Shown: positions 9,726-19,600 of the stretch, in pieces
Layout of the letters: each line of letters opens with the position of its first letter
How positions within the stretch are numbered: the stretch's first letter is position 1
From: Marinobacter sp. SS21
GTDB lineage: Bacteria > Pseudomonadota > Gammaproteobacteria > Pseudomonadales > Oleiphilaceae
Length of the DNA: 64,000 bases
Direction of reading: 5' to 3'
Assembly (NCBI RefSeq): GCF_028369065.1
Contig: NZ_JAQNDA010000013.1
Coordinates: forward strand, 23,815-87,814
Notes under the pieces: generated by a model
What the model saw: only the letters and a program-made list of their open reading frames with translations
What the model was told of the DNA's origin: nothing
The model's database searches: none
Program-made: the position numbers and the translations under genes

Positions 9726-11801
9726 ATGACCTCGTTGGCGGATCTACCGGTCACCACGCTCAAGGGCGTCGGCGCCGCACTGTCGGAAAAGCTGGCCAAG
9801 CTGGGTATCCACTCCCTGCAGGACCTGCTGTTCCACTTGCCCTATCGTTACGAGGACCGCACCCGGGTTGTGCCGATGGGTAGCCTGCGGGTCGGCGACG
9901 TGGGCGTGGTGGAAGGCGAGGTGGTCAAGAATGATCTGGTGATGGGACGCCGTCGCAGTCTCCAGGTGACCTTACGGGACGATTCCGGGTTCCTGGTGCT
10001 GCGCTTTTTCCACTTCAATGCCGCGCAGAAGTCACAGTTGTCTCCGGGCAACCGGGTCCGCTGTTTTGGCGAGGTAAGGGCCGGCCGCTCCGGCTATGAG
10101 CTGTATCACCCCGAGTACGAGGTGAACCCGCCGCCGATGGACGCCCCCGGCAGCGCTACCCTGACCCCGGTCTACCCACTCACCGAAGGCATTCAACAGC
10201 CACGGGTACGGAACCTTTGTCGCCAGGCGCTGGCCTATCTACAGCGTTATCCCATTCGCGAACTGTTGCCGGAGTCGTTGCTGGCTGATTATCAGCTACC
10301 GGGCATCAGCGCCGCCGTTGCGCTGGTGCATGCGCCGCCGGCGGATGCCAACGTGGCGCAGCTACTTGCCGGCACGCACCCGACCCAGCAACGCCTGATT
10401 ATGGAGGAGCTGCTGGCACACCAGCTCAGCCTGCTTCAGGTCCGCGAACAGATCCGGCAACGCCAGGCGTTGGCGCTGTTGCCCCAGGGCGACCTGGTCC
10501 AGCGCTTTGTGGCGCAGTTGCCGTTCAAGTTGACCGGCGCCCAGCTGCAAGTGGGCGCCGAGGTCCGCCAGGACATGAGTCAGCCGCTGCCCATGCTGCG
10601 TCTGGTACAGGGCGATGTCGGCTCCGGTAAAACCGTGGTCGCCGCGCTGGCGGCCTTGCAGGCAATCGCCGCCGGTGCCCAGGTGGCCTTGATGGCACCC
10701 ACTGAGATTTTGGCCGAACAGCATTACAACAGCTTCCGGCAGTGGCTGGAGCCGCTGGGTATCGGGCTTGCCTGGCTCTCCGGCAAGGTCAAGGGCAAGG
10801 CCCGCACCGAGGCGCTGGCGCGGGTTGCTCATGGTGAGGTGGGGATCGCCATCGGTACTCATGCGCTGTTTCAGGATGACGTGGCCTTCCAGCGCCTGGC
10901 GCTGGTGATTGTGGATGAGCAGCATCGCTTTGGCGTGCATCAGCGGCTCGCCTTGCGGCAGAAGGGGGTGGATGGCGACCTGGCACCGCATCAGCTGATC
11001 ATGACCGCGACGCCGATTCCCCGCACTCTGGCGATGAGCGCCTATGCCGATCTCGACACCTCGGTGATCGATGAGTTGCCGCCGGGGCGCAAGCCGATTG
11101 ATACCGTCGCGGTACCGGATAGCCGTCGGGACGCGGTGATCGAGCGGGTGCGACAGGCTTGCGCTACCGGGCGTCAGGCCTACTGGGTGTGTACGCTGAT
11201 CGAAGAGTCCGAGGCCTTGCAATGCCAGGCGGCGGAGGCCACCGCCGCGGCCCTGGCCGAACGGCTCCCAGAGTTGCAGACTGGGCTGGTCCATGGTCGC
11301 CTGAAGGCGGCAGAGAAGGCGGAGGTGATGTCAGCGTTCAAGAACGGCGAGCTCGATCTGCTGGTGGCGACCACGGTGATCGAGGTCGGGGTGGATGTGC
11401 CGAACGCCTCGCTGATCATCATCGAGAACCCTGAACGGCTGGGGCTGGCCCAGTTACACCAGCTCCGCGGCCGGGTGGGGCGGGGCAGCGACGCCAGTTT
11501 CTGTGTGCTGATGTACCATCCGCCGTTATCCCAAAATGGTAAGGCCCGATTGCAGGTGTTGCGGGACAGCCAGGACGGTTTTGTCATTGCCGAAAGGGAC
11601 CTGGAAATCCGTGGCCCGGGGGAGGTGTTGGGGACGCGCCAGACCGGATTAATGCAGTTCCGGCTGGCGGAGTTCGAACGCGACAAAGGCTGGATAGAGC
11701 CCATCCGGGAGATGGCGCCGCCGTTACTGCGGGAGCCGGAACGGGTCGGCGCGCTGGTACGGCGCTGGCTGGGGCAACGCACCCGCTATGGCGAGGTCTA
11801 G
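9726..11801 (+). CDS. recG: ATP-dependent DNA helicase RecG
   Basis: Branch-migration helicase that remodels stalled replication forks and Holliday junctions. The 691-residue product has the N-terminal wedge/OB domain (LPYRYEDRT, VVEGEV), helicase motif I GDVGSGKT, motif Ia APTEILAEQHY, the DEQH form of motif II, motif III TATPIPRT, and C-terminal motifs GVDVPNAS and QLRGRVGRG, all in expected order. Length is close to the E. coli protein (693). The short gap after oxyR suggests co-transcription. Confidence 0.96.
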   Translation: MTSLADLPVTTLKGVGAALSEKLAKLGIHSLQDLLFHLPYRYEDRTRVVPMGSLRVGDVGVVEGEVVKNDLVMGRRRSLQVTLRDDSGFLVLRFFHFNAAQKSQLSPGNRVRCFGEVRAGRSGYELYHPEYEVNPPPMDAPGSATLTPVYPLTEGIQQPRVRNLCRQALAYLQRYPIRELLPESLLADYQLPGISAAVALVHAPPADANVAQLLAGTHPTQQRLIMEELLAHQLSLLQVREQIRQRQALALLPQGDLVQRFVAQLPFKLTGAQLQVGAEVRQDMSQPLPMLRLVQGDVGSGKTVVAALAALQAIAAGAQVALMAPTEILAEQHYNSFRQWLEPLGIGLAWLSGKVKGKARTEALARVAHGEVGIAIGTHALFQDDVAFQRLALVIVDEQHRFGVHQRLALRQKGVDGDLAPHQLIMTATPIPRTLAMSAYADLDTSVIDELPPGRKPIDTVAVPDSRRDAVIERVRQACATGRQAYWVCTLIEESEALQCQAAEATAAALAERLPELQTGLVHGRLKAAEKAEVMSAFKNGELDLLVATTVIEVGVDVPNASLIIIENPERLGLAQLHQLRGRVGRGSDASFCVLMYHPPLSQNGKARLQVLRDSQDGFVIAERDLEIRGPGEVLGTRQTGLMQFRLAEFERDKGWIEPIREMAPPLLREPERVGALVRRWLGQRTRYGEV

Positions 11802-12020
11802 CGGGCCGCTGGATAACGCTGAAGGGCAGCGATGACCTGGGGTGATTGCGAGGCTCGGCAAGTCCCGGTTCTCGGCCCCGACGGGCCCAGAGTCATCTAT
11901 AGTGCATAATAACCAGACGATGTGGGGCTTCGGCAATGTTCGCGACCTGCCAGCCACAGCGTAGGGGATGGCGAACTGTAGCCGGTGGCGCGTGAGACCG
12001 GTTGGCCCAAGGGGCCTTTG

Positions 12021-12028
12021 AACAACAA
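12021..12028 (+). promoter_or_regulatory. A-rich Hfq/Crc-type motif at ribosome binding site
   Basis: AACAACAA, an exact fit to the AANAANAA motif that Hfq and Crc bind in Pseudomonas target mRNAs, runs directly into the AAGGGGAAG ribosome binding site of the YbaK/HDOD gene (start 12039). By analogy this mRNA would be repressed when Crc is active and released by CrcZ. The motif is seen; the regulation is inference. Confidence 0.45.
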
Positions 12029-12038
12029 GGGGAAGACC

Positions 12039-13406
12039 ATGGAACTGCCCGTCATCGTCCGCCAGGCTCTGGGGGACTCCGCCGAGCACGTCGAACTGAA
12101 AGACGTATCCTCCACCGAGACCGGGGCGCAGGCCCTGAGGATGGTACTGCTCAACGACGATCAGGGACGGGTTCAGGTGATCTGTCGCAACCGGGACCTT
12201 ATCGATATCAATGCCCTCAACAAACAGCTGAATCGGGACCTGCGCATGATGCCGGGCTCGGATCAGTTGCTGGTACGAGAGCGGACGGGCTTGCGGGACT
12301 TACCGGCATTGCCGTCACTGACCGGCCTGCCCACCGTCGTCGACGTGGCGGTTGACGACCTGGCGGTAATCGCACTGAACCTGATCGACCAGGGCGTAAC
12401 CATCATGCTTAAGGGAGCCGAGTTCAAGGAGCTGAGTGCCGGCGCTCAGCGGATGCCAATTGCGGTTGAGCCCCAATCGGTGGGAGTGAATCGCAATCGG
12501 CCGGATCGCGATTTGGAGCAGTTAACCGATGCCATCAAGCGGTTTACCGGTTTGCGCATCAAGCAGCGACTGGATGACACCCTGGAGCTACCGCCCCTGC
12601 CGGAAACCGCACAGCGTATTATCCAGCTCCGGGTGAACCCTAATTCCATGGTGGGGGATCTGGTGGACATCGTCGAGAGCGATCCCAGTCTGGCGGCGCA
12701 GGTGGTCAGTTGGGCGTCGTCGTCGTTTTATGCCGCCGCCGGCCAGATTCGCTCGGTCTACGATGCGGTGTGCCGGGTGCTTGGGTTCGATCTGGTGATG
12801 AACCTGGCGGTGGGGCTGTCTCTGGGGCGTGCCATGGCGCAGCCCCAGGACCGGCCTGAAGGGTACGTGGACTACTGGCAGCAAGCCATTTGGCAGGCAC
12901 AGGCCGCGGGGCTTCTGGCCAGCCTGATGCCCCGCGGCCAACGCCCGGCCTTTGGTCTGGCCTATCTGTCCGGGCTGTTGCACAACTTCGGCTACCTGGT
13001 ACTTGCCCATATTTTTCCGCCTCATTTCAAGCTGGTCTGCCGTTCACTGGAGATCAATCCGCAGGTGGATTCGTCGCTGATCGAGCATTTCTTGCTGGGT
13101 ATTACCCGTGAGCAGATTGGCGCCCAACTGATGGCTAACTGGGGTATGCCGGATGAGGTGACGGTGGCGGTTCGCCACCAGAAAGATCCCGACTACGACG
13201 GTGAATACGATGTCTACCCCAAGTTGCTCTGGTTGGGGCGCCAACTGCTCACCGAAAGGGGCATCGCCCTTGGCGCTGGCGAGCGGGTGGCGGATTCATT
13301 CTATCAGGAGCTGGGCCTGGACAAAGCCAAGGTTGCTGAGCACTTCGATGAGCTGGTGGAAGCTAAAGACAGCGTCCTGGCCATCGCCGGCATGATGCAG
13401 GGCTAA
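12039..13406 (+). CDS. YbaK-like aminoacyl-tRNA deacylase domain fused to HDOD domain
   Basis: A 455-residue two-domain protein. Residues 1-150 resemble the YbaK/ProX fold that hydrolyses mischarged tRNA (VVDVAVDDLAVIALNLIDQG region, though key catalytic Lys cannot be assigned confidently). Residues about 180-455 are an HDOD domain (LPPLPETAQRI, IVESDPSLAAQVV, SVYDAVCRVLGFDLVMNLAVG, LSGLLHNFGYLVL), a catalytically degenerate HD relative used in signalling. The start follows AAGGGGAAG; the frame extends 18 codons further up. Similar fusions occur in marine gammaproteobacteria with unknown role. An A-rich motif overlaps its ribosome binding site. Confidence 0.82.
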   Translation: MELPVIVRQALGDSAEHVELKDVSSTETGAQALRMVLLNDDQGRVQVICRNRDLIDINALNKQLNRDLRMMPGSDQLLVRERTGLRDLPALPSLTGLPTVVDVAVDDLAVIALNLIDQGVTIMLKGAEFKELSAGAQRMPIAVEPQSVGVNRNRPDRDLEQLTDAIKRFTGLRIKQRLDDTLELPPLPETAQRIIQLRVNPNSMVGDLVDIVESDPSLAAQVVSWASSSFYAAAGQIRSVYDAVCRVLGFDLVMNLAVGLSLGRAMAQPQDRPEGYVDYWQQAIWQAQAAGLLASLMPRGQRPAFGLAYLSGLLHNFGYLVLAHIFPPHFKLVCRSLEINPQVDSSLIEHFLLGITREQIGAQLMANWGMPDEVTVAVRHQKDPDYDGEYDVYPKLLWLGRQLLTERGIALGAGERVADSFYQELGLDKAKVAEHFDELVEAKDSVLAIAGMMQG

Positions 13407-13439
13407 TCAGTGGCTCCCTGGGTGAGCGAATCATAGACC

Positions 13440-13465
13440 AAAAAAAGCCGGCCAAATCGGCCGGC
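13440..13465 (-). terminator. Rho-independent terminator (minus strand)
   Basis: On the minus strand, GCCGGCC and GGCCGGC pair around a 5-base spacer and are followed by seven T-side bases (A-tract 13440-13446 on the plus strand). The plus-strand side has no T run, so it terminates leftward transcription. The nearest minus-strand gene stops 275 bases away at 13738, leaving room for a small RNA. Confidence 0.75.
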
Positions 13466-13578
13466 AAGTTCACCCGCTAGTTGCAGATCATTCCACTCAT
13501 GAGATGGGCGCTATGGGCGTCGTAGACGGGCAGCGCAGACTGCTCCCCGGCAGTCCCCCTCGTTGGCCCCTACGTTAA
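13440..13578 (-). ncRNA. Candidate structured small RNA with GGA-bearing hairpin loops
   Basis: The minus strand folds well here: an outer helix joins the reverse of 13566-13574 (CGTAGGGGC) with the reverse of 13521-13531 (GCCCGTCTACG), enclosing a perfect 6-bp hairpin (13538-13555) with loop CGGGGA. A second short hairpin exposes GAGTGGA. The region ends in the terminator at 13440-13465. GGA in loops is the CsrA/RsmA target form, so a CsrA-binding RNA is one possibility. No convincing promoter was found; a processed 3' UTR of the DUF2489 transcript is an alternative. The 5' end is a guess. Confidence 0.35.
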
Positions 13579-13737
13579 AGCTAGTCAATCTTTTGCAAAA
13601 GAACAGGGATTCGGGCCGGGTTCGAAAGTGTGAACCGGCCTCTATTTTTTGGCGCCGCTGGATGGAATTGATTTAACTGGCAAAATGAAGGCTGGTGCAT
13701 CGCGCTCAGTTACAAAACGTTACAAATGCGTCTGGCC

Positions 13738-14193
13738 TCAGAAGGGATGCTGGCGGAGCGCGGAGGCGGCCCGCTGAATGGCCTCCGCATGCTGACTTTC
13801 GATGGCGAAGCGATCCTTGTCCAATTTTCGGATGAACTTCAGGTCGGTGTCCTGGCGTGTCTGGTGGGTAGGCATGTGCTGGATCTGATCATGTACTTGC
13901 TGAAAGACCTGATACGGCGCCTGGGTCAGCAGTTCCGGATCGATCAGCTCCAGCAGCCCCTTGAGTCTCAGGCAGGCCTCCGAATATTCCACCTGGTTTT
14001 CCTCAATCGCCATGGCCAGTACCCGGATGCTCTCAACGATCTGAGTGCGTCGCTGGGCCTGAAACGCCGCGTGCTTGCGTTTCAGCGCCTTATCCTTCCG
14101 TAGCAGTCGCAGCTGACGGCCGATGAATGCCGCCAGCAAGACGATGGCGATCAGCCCCAATACGATGAGCGTCCACTGTAACCCGATGGGCAT
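13738..14193 (-). CDS. DUF2489 domain-containing membrane-anchored protein
   Basis: A 151-residue protein with one N-terminal membrane helix (residues about 5-25, LQWTLIVLGLIAIVLLAAF) followed by a basic, helical cytoplasmic part with RRTQIVESIRVLAMAIEENQVEYSEACLRLKGLL, the DUF2489 signature. The function is unknown. It starts 20 bases after the molybdopterin oxidoreductase ends and is probably co-transcribed, but there is no evidence that the two work together. An open plus-strand frame covers the same region and is a shadow. Confidence 0.82.
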   Translation of the reverse strand: MPIGLQWTLIVLGLIAIVLLAAFIGRQLRLLRKDKALKRKHAAFQAQRRTQIVESIRVLAMAIEENQVEYSEACLRLKGLLELIDPELLTQAPYQVFQQVHDQIQHMPTHQTRQDTDLKFIRKLDKDRFAIESQHAEAIQRAASALRQHPF

Positions 14194-14213
14194 GACTGGC
14201 TGCTCCCTGCGGC

Positions 14214-16508
14214 TCAGGCGCGTTTGCGTACGCGGTCAGCCCGCCAGAGGCGAACCTTGACCGATTGACCGTTGAGCGCGGAGGTGCCGCTCAGGGTATC
14301 GATCTCGTCGTCGCGCACGACGTCGTTGATGCTGGCTCCGGCGTGGGCGGCGGCGACGGTTTGTCCGGTGCCCTCGCGGTTATGGCCCCAGCCATGGGGA
14401 ATCGACACCACGCCGGGCATCACATCCTCGGTGATTTCCACCGGCAGCACCACCTGGCCAACCGGACTGGATACTTCGGCGGAGTCGCCAGCTTTCAGCC
14501 CGCTAAGGGAGGCATCCCGGGGATGAATCATCAGGGTGCAGCGGTCCTTGCCTTTGACCAGGCGCTTGCTGTTGTGCATCCAGGAATTATTACTGCGAAC
14601 ATGGCGCCGTCCGATCAACAACAAGCCATCCTCCTGGGGGCGGGTTAGCCGTTGATAGAGCCGGTCCAGGTCGCGCAGATAGCGTCGAGGGGCGAGGTTG
14701 ATCTTGCCATCACGGGTGTAGAGTCGCTCGGGCAGGCAAGGCTGGAGCGGGCCCAGGTCGATGCCGTTGGGGCAGGCCGACAGCGTGTTGAGGGAGAGAC
14801 CCTTGGGCATCGCTTGCCAGCGCCGATTCATCGGGCTCAGGGCGGCCAGTACCCGCAGCGGATGCCGCGTTGGCAGGATGTCCTGGATCAGGTCGATGGC
14901 GGGCTCTGCCAAGGACCGGACCGGGCCGAGTTCCTGGCCATAGGGACCGCTGCGCAGCAGCAAGTCGAGAATCGGGTCGGGCCCCAGTCGCTGGAAGGCG
15001 CGCCAGCCCAATTCGGAACGCAGCGGTAGGCGCCCGCCGTGGCTCAGCTTTTCCAGCCGGTGGGCCAGGCCCAGCAGGATTTGCCAATCGTGGCGACTGT
15101 CCGGCGTGGGCTCGAACAGGGCTTCGCTGTATTTGGCGGTATTGCGAACCGAAAACAGATTGAAGATCAGGTCGTAATGACTACGTTCCAGGGCGGCGGT
15201 GGGCGGCAGGATCACGTCGGCATGTCGGGTGGTTTCATTCAGGTAGTAATCCACCGACACCATGAACTCCAGACCGCCTAAGGCCTCTTCCAGGCGTCCA
15301 CCGTTGGGGCTGGACAGCACCGGGTTGCCGGCGATGGTGACGAAGGCGCGGATCTGCCCCTCGCCGGGGGTCAGTATCTCATCCGCCATGGTGCTGGCCG
15401 GGAACTCACCGCCAAATTCCGGCAACTGACGCACCCGGCTACGGCGACGGTCGAAGTGCCCTTGTTGGCCTGAAAGGGCGCCCAGGGCGACCAGGTCGAT
15501 GGCGGGTTGGGTAAACATCACGCCGCCGCTGGCGTCCAGCTTGCCGGTCAGAATGTTGAGCACGTAAATCAGCCAGGTGGCGACGCCGCCGTGGGCCTGG
15601 GTGCTGGTGCCGATGCGACCGTAAATGGCGGCTTTGGGGGTAGTGGCCAGCTCGCGCGCCAGCTTGCGGATGGCGTCCGCCTCAATGCCGGTGTGTTTGC
15701 TCACCGCCTCCGGGCGATAGGGCAGCGAGGCCAGCCGCAACAGGTCGACGTCCTTGAGCCAGGTTTCCGCCTGTCCCGGGTCCACCCGCTCTTCTTCAAA
15801 CAGGGTGTGGACCATGGCCATTAGCAACAGGGCATCGGTACCGGGGCGAATGAAATGGAAGTCATCAGCGACGGCTGCGGTTTCGGTGCGCCGGGGATCG
15901 ATCACCACCATGCGGCCGCCCCGCTGTTGCAGCGCCTTAATCCGGCCGCGGAAATCCGGCACCGTCATCAGGCTGCCGTTGGAGGCCATCGGGTTGCCGC
16001 CAATGCAGATGAACAGCTGGGTGTGGTCGATGTCGGGGATAGGGAACATCAGCTGATGGCCGAACATTTCCAGGCTGGCAAGCATGTGGGGCAGCTGGTC
16101 GTTGGAGGTGGCGGAGAACCGGTTCTGGGTACCCAGAGCCCGCAGGAACGGCAGATTGGCCACCAGGGCGCCGTGGTTGTGGACATTGGGGTTGCCCAGG
16201 TAGACCCCCAGGGCATTGCGGCCCTGTTCCGTGCGAATGCGGTGCAGGCGGTTGGCCACAAGATCCAGGGCCTCGTCCCACTCCATTTCCTGCCAGCCGT
16301 CACTGGTGCGCCGGATCGGTTTGCGCAGACGGTCGGGATCCTCATGCAGATCCTTCAGCGCTACGGCTTTTGGACAGATGTGGCCCTGGCTCAGCGGATC
16401 GTCGGCATCGCCCTTGATGGACTCGATGCGGCCGTTGTCCACCTCAATAGCAACGCCACACATGGCCTCGCAAAGGTGGCAGGTGCGATAGTGGGTTCCG
16501 TTTTCCAT
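14214..16508 (-). CDS. Molybdopterin-dependent oxidoreductase with N-terminal 4Fe-4S cluster
   Basis: A 764-residue DMSO reductase-superfamily protein. Residues 10-20 carry CHLCEAMCG and HICPK follows about 30 residues later, the Cx2Cx3C...C cluster site of the family. Then come the molybdopterin-binding blocks GNPNVHNHG, GGNPMASNGS, VVIDPRRTETA and a C-terminal cofactor domain (RHVRSNNSWMHNS, IPHGWGHNREGTG). No twin-arginine signal is present, so it is probably cytoplasmic; no partner subunit is adjacent. Substrate unknown. The ATG at 16508 has GGAGAG upstream; a GTG 22 codons earlier is possible. The gene order does not reveal the pathway. Confidence 0.88.
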   Translation of the reverse strand: MENGTHYRTCHLCEAMCGVAIEVDNGRIESIKGDADDPLSQGHICPKAVALKDLHEDPDRLRKPIRRTSDGWQEMEWDEALDLVANRLHRIRTEQGRNALGVYLGNPNVHNHGALVANLPFLRALGTQNRFSATSNDQLPHMLASLEMFGHQLMFPIPDIDHTQLFICIGGNPMASNGSLMTVPDFRGRIKALQQRGGRMVVIDPRRTETAAVADDFHFIRPGTDALLLMAMVHTLFEEERVDPGQAETWLKDVDLLRLASLPYRPEAVSKHTGIEADAIRKLARELATTPKAAIYGRIGTSTQAHGGVATWLIYVLNILTGKLDASGGVMFTQPAIDLVALGALSGQQGHFDRRRSRVRQLPEFGGEFPASTMADEILTPGEGQIRAFVTIAGNPVLSSPNGGRLEEALGGLEFMVSVDYYLNETTRHADVILPPTAALERSHYDLIFNLFSVRNTAKYSEALFEPTPDSRHDWQILLGLAHRLEKLSHGGRLPLRSELGWRAFQRLGPDPILDLLLRSGPYGQELGPVRSLAEPAIDLIQDILPTRHPLRVLAALSPMNRRWQAMPKGLSLNTLSACPNGIDLGPLQPCLPERLYTRDGKINLAPRRYLRDLDRLYQRLTRPQEDGLLLIGRRHVRSNNSWMHNSKRLVKGKDRCTLMIHPRDASLSGLKAGDSAEVSSPVGQVVLPVEITEDVMPGVVSIPHGWGHNREGTGQTVAAAHAGASINDVVRDDEIDTLSGTSALNGQSVKVRLWRADRVRKRA

Positions 16509-16640
16509 GGCGCTCTCCAGTTCTCCCCAGTCCTCTCCGTAACGACGCTGATCGCTCGGGTTTTGCAGTTTCACGAGGCAACCAGATTAGCAGGAAAGCG
16601 GGGGTGGGGGGAAATGCTGAACACAGGCAAAGGCGGCCAT

Positions 16641-16666
16641 AAAAAAGGCCAGCCCGGAGGCTGGCC
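16641..16666 (-). terminator. Rho-independent terminator after the Ig-like lipoprotein gene
   Basis: GGCCAGCC and GGCTGGCC pair around four bases, with six T on the minus strand following. It lies 20 bases past the stop at 16686 and separates the lipoprotein operon from the molybdopterin oxidoreductase gene. Confidence 0.85.
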
Positions 16667-16685
16667 TGTCAGATCAAGGACGTTC

Positions 16686-19600
16686 TCAGTACCGCTCAGG
16701 AATTTCCTTGATGGGGTTGGAGATGAAGTTGAGCCAGACGCCTTCGGCCGGAATCTGCAATGGAATTTCCACATCGACGAAACCGAAGCTGACCGCATTC
16801 ACCGTGATGTTCTCCAGCACGGCATTGCGCTGCTCGATCTGCATGCGGCCATCGTCAAAGAAGGTGATGGGCCCCGACAGCTGCAGCTGCACCGGCTTGC
16901 TGTAGACGTCATGGCTGGTGACGCCACTGAGGTTGGGCGCATCCAGGGTCAGGTCGGCAGTGATGCTGAAGGTCGGCCGGCCATCCTCGCCCTCGCTGAT
17001 GAGACCCTCAACCAACCCCAGCGGGTTGTCCTCGGTAGGCTCGCCGTAGGTCATGCGCATGATCTGGGTGCCGGTTTCGGAGGTGATGTCGGCGCCAAAG
17101 ATCAGGTTGGCGCTGACGATCACCGTGGCGGACGTGGTGGCCAGCTGGGTCGGGTACAGCAGTACCCGCACGCCAATCTGGTTGCCGCTTTCATCGAACG
17201 CCGGCCCCATGACCTCGGTATCCAGGCCGTAGGTCTGGTAGATGAACTTGTTCTCAGGGCAATCCGCGTTATCCGGGGAGCAGCCAACCCGTGCCGGACC
17301 AGCGCTACTTTGCCCGTCAACGATCGTCAGCTTGGCGGCGTTAGGTGTGGGCAGGAAGCCGCCAGCGCCATCGCTTTCGTGGGTGAATGGCTCCAGGCAG
17401 TCAGTGCCGTCCGGGGTTGGGCAATCCACCACGTAATTGGAGTTGGTGTCCCGCACCGGGAAGTTGCGCAGTTGCAGAAACACGCTGGACTGCGGTTCGG
17501 TGCCGGTGAAATAGATGCTCAGGTCCGGTCCGCCCACATCGCTTGGGTCGACCAGCAGATCGGTTTGCAGCGGCATGCCGTCTTCGGAACAGAGCAAGGT
17601 GCCGGAGGCGCAGTCACCGTCTACCGCCGAGCGCAGGGTATAGCGATACAGGCCGCCCACTTCCCAGGCGTCGTCCGGGTAGAACCGGACCCGCTGCTGG
17701 TTGAGCTCCAGTCGGCCGGTCACGATTTCCCCGGTACCGACGGCGCCCGGCGCGGCCGGATCGGCGATTCTCTCCACCACAAAACTGCTGGCGTTGACCG
17801 TATCCAGGTCCATGGTCTGGGAGAACTGCACCGTGATCGGGCGATCTTGCGGCAGCGTGGTCACCGGCAGCTGATCACGCACGGTGCCTCCCGGCGCGTC
17901 ATCATCGCAGGTGCCGTGGCTGCCGTTAACCAGGTCCAGGCCCTCGGTCACACAGGGGTAGCCCGGGTAGGTGGTCAGCGCGATTGGCGAAACGAACGCT
18001 GCCTCGGTGCCGTCTTTGATGGCGGGCAGGGCAAAGGCCAGCGTCTGGGAGCTTACTCCGTTGCCAGCCAGATCGGTCAGCGAACCGCTGATCTGCAGCG
18101 AGTAGTCAACACCGTGCTGCAGGCCGCCGACCGGGTTCAACACCACTACGGTGCCGTCCAGCTTGCGGCGCAGATCGGAATCCGCCACCGGCACACCGTC
18201 GGCCAGCAGGGTGAAGCTGCCGGCCAGGCTGTCGCCGTCCAGGGCCTCATCGAAGTTCAGCACGATGGGGTCGCCCGGGCGCTGCATCTGGTCTCGATCA
18301 CCCGGCAGGGCCTCGTCCGGACCCGGCATCCAGCTTAACAGCTGCGGTCCGGTGGTGTCCGCGGTACGGGCGTCCAACGCGTCCAGTTGCGCCTCGGCAT
18401 TGGTATCCGCCTCGATACGGAAGGCAATGGTGGAATTGGACAGCTCCCGGCCCAGCAGGGAGGGCTCGACCATGCCGATGGCGTCGATGGTCAGCACGCC
18501 GTCCTTGACGATGGCAATCCCGCTCAGCTCAACCCCCAGCAGATCCTGGGACAGACCGGCGTTGGCCAGGGCGTCCTCGGTGTTCATCGACACGTCCATA
18601 AACAGCTTGACGTGGCGAGGCGCTTCGCCGGAATCACTGTAGGGATTGGGGTAGAGGTAACCGGTGGCGTCAGCCAGCATGTTGACCTTGATTTGGCCGG
18701 TGGTCTGAATGCGGTTGGTTTCCGAATTGATGACCGGGATTGTGCCGTTGACGTTGAGATCCAGAGAGCTGCTCAGCAACAGACTGCCTTTCGGCACCCG
18801 CAGGGGCACAGGTTCGTCCCCGGGGAAGCTGGGCGCGTAGGCCAGCTCGGCGTAGAGCCCGCCGGTTTGCTGGGACGGCCCGGCGGTTCCCATCAGTACC
18901 GAGTTCAGGGTAACGCCATTGATGATCTCGCCATTGAGTATCGAGCGCTGGGCCTCGGCCTCCGCTTGTCCGGCCAGCAGCCCGGAATCGACCGCCTCCT
19001 GGAACAGGATTACCGTCGGGCCGGTGTCTTTGGGCGTGAAGTCGGCGCTGTAGTTCAGGGTCTGTCCGGCCATGTTTGGCAGGTCGGTCACGACGACCGA
19101 ATAGCTGGCGCCAGCCGTCAGGGCATCGCCGACCATGCCGCACTGGCTCGGTTCGTCGGTGGTGCAGGGGTCGATGGTCACATATCGGCCTTTGACCAGA
19201 ACGGTCGCCGGCACGGTATTACCGTCAGCATCCTGAAGGCTGATCGAACCTCCCATCTCCCGCCATTCCGGATGGACTGGCTGGGTCAGGCGCAGGCGGA
19301 AGGTGGAGAAATCCATGGGGCGGAAGAAGCCGTCGGCGGACGGGATCATCTCATCCACTGCGAAGGTGGCGCTGAGGTTATCCAGTCCGGCGATGCCGGT
19401 CAGGCCGGCTCGGGTCGAGAACTGGATGCCATCCGCGCCAATGGCGTTGGGTGTGGGTACGGCGCGGTTGCCTTCCGCCTGCAGGGTGCCATCGAAGGTG
19501 ATGGTGTAATCGGTGCCCGGCTTCAGCTGGCCGGTTGGGGACAGCTTGAGGCTGCGGCCACCGTCAATGGCGGTCACTGTAAACGGGACGTTGCTGCCGC

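Noticed and set aside
13440..13465. Terminator of the YbaK/HDOD gene
   Set aside because: The T tract is on the minus strand only, so it does not stop plus-strand transcription.
15855..18338. Very long plus-strand frame of 827 codons
   Set aside because: It runs antisense across the oxidoreductase and lipoprotein genes, which have clear motifs; long shadows are normal in GC-rich DNA.
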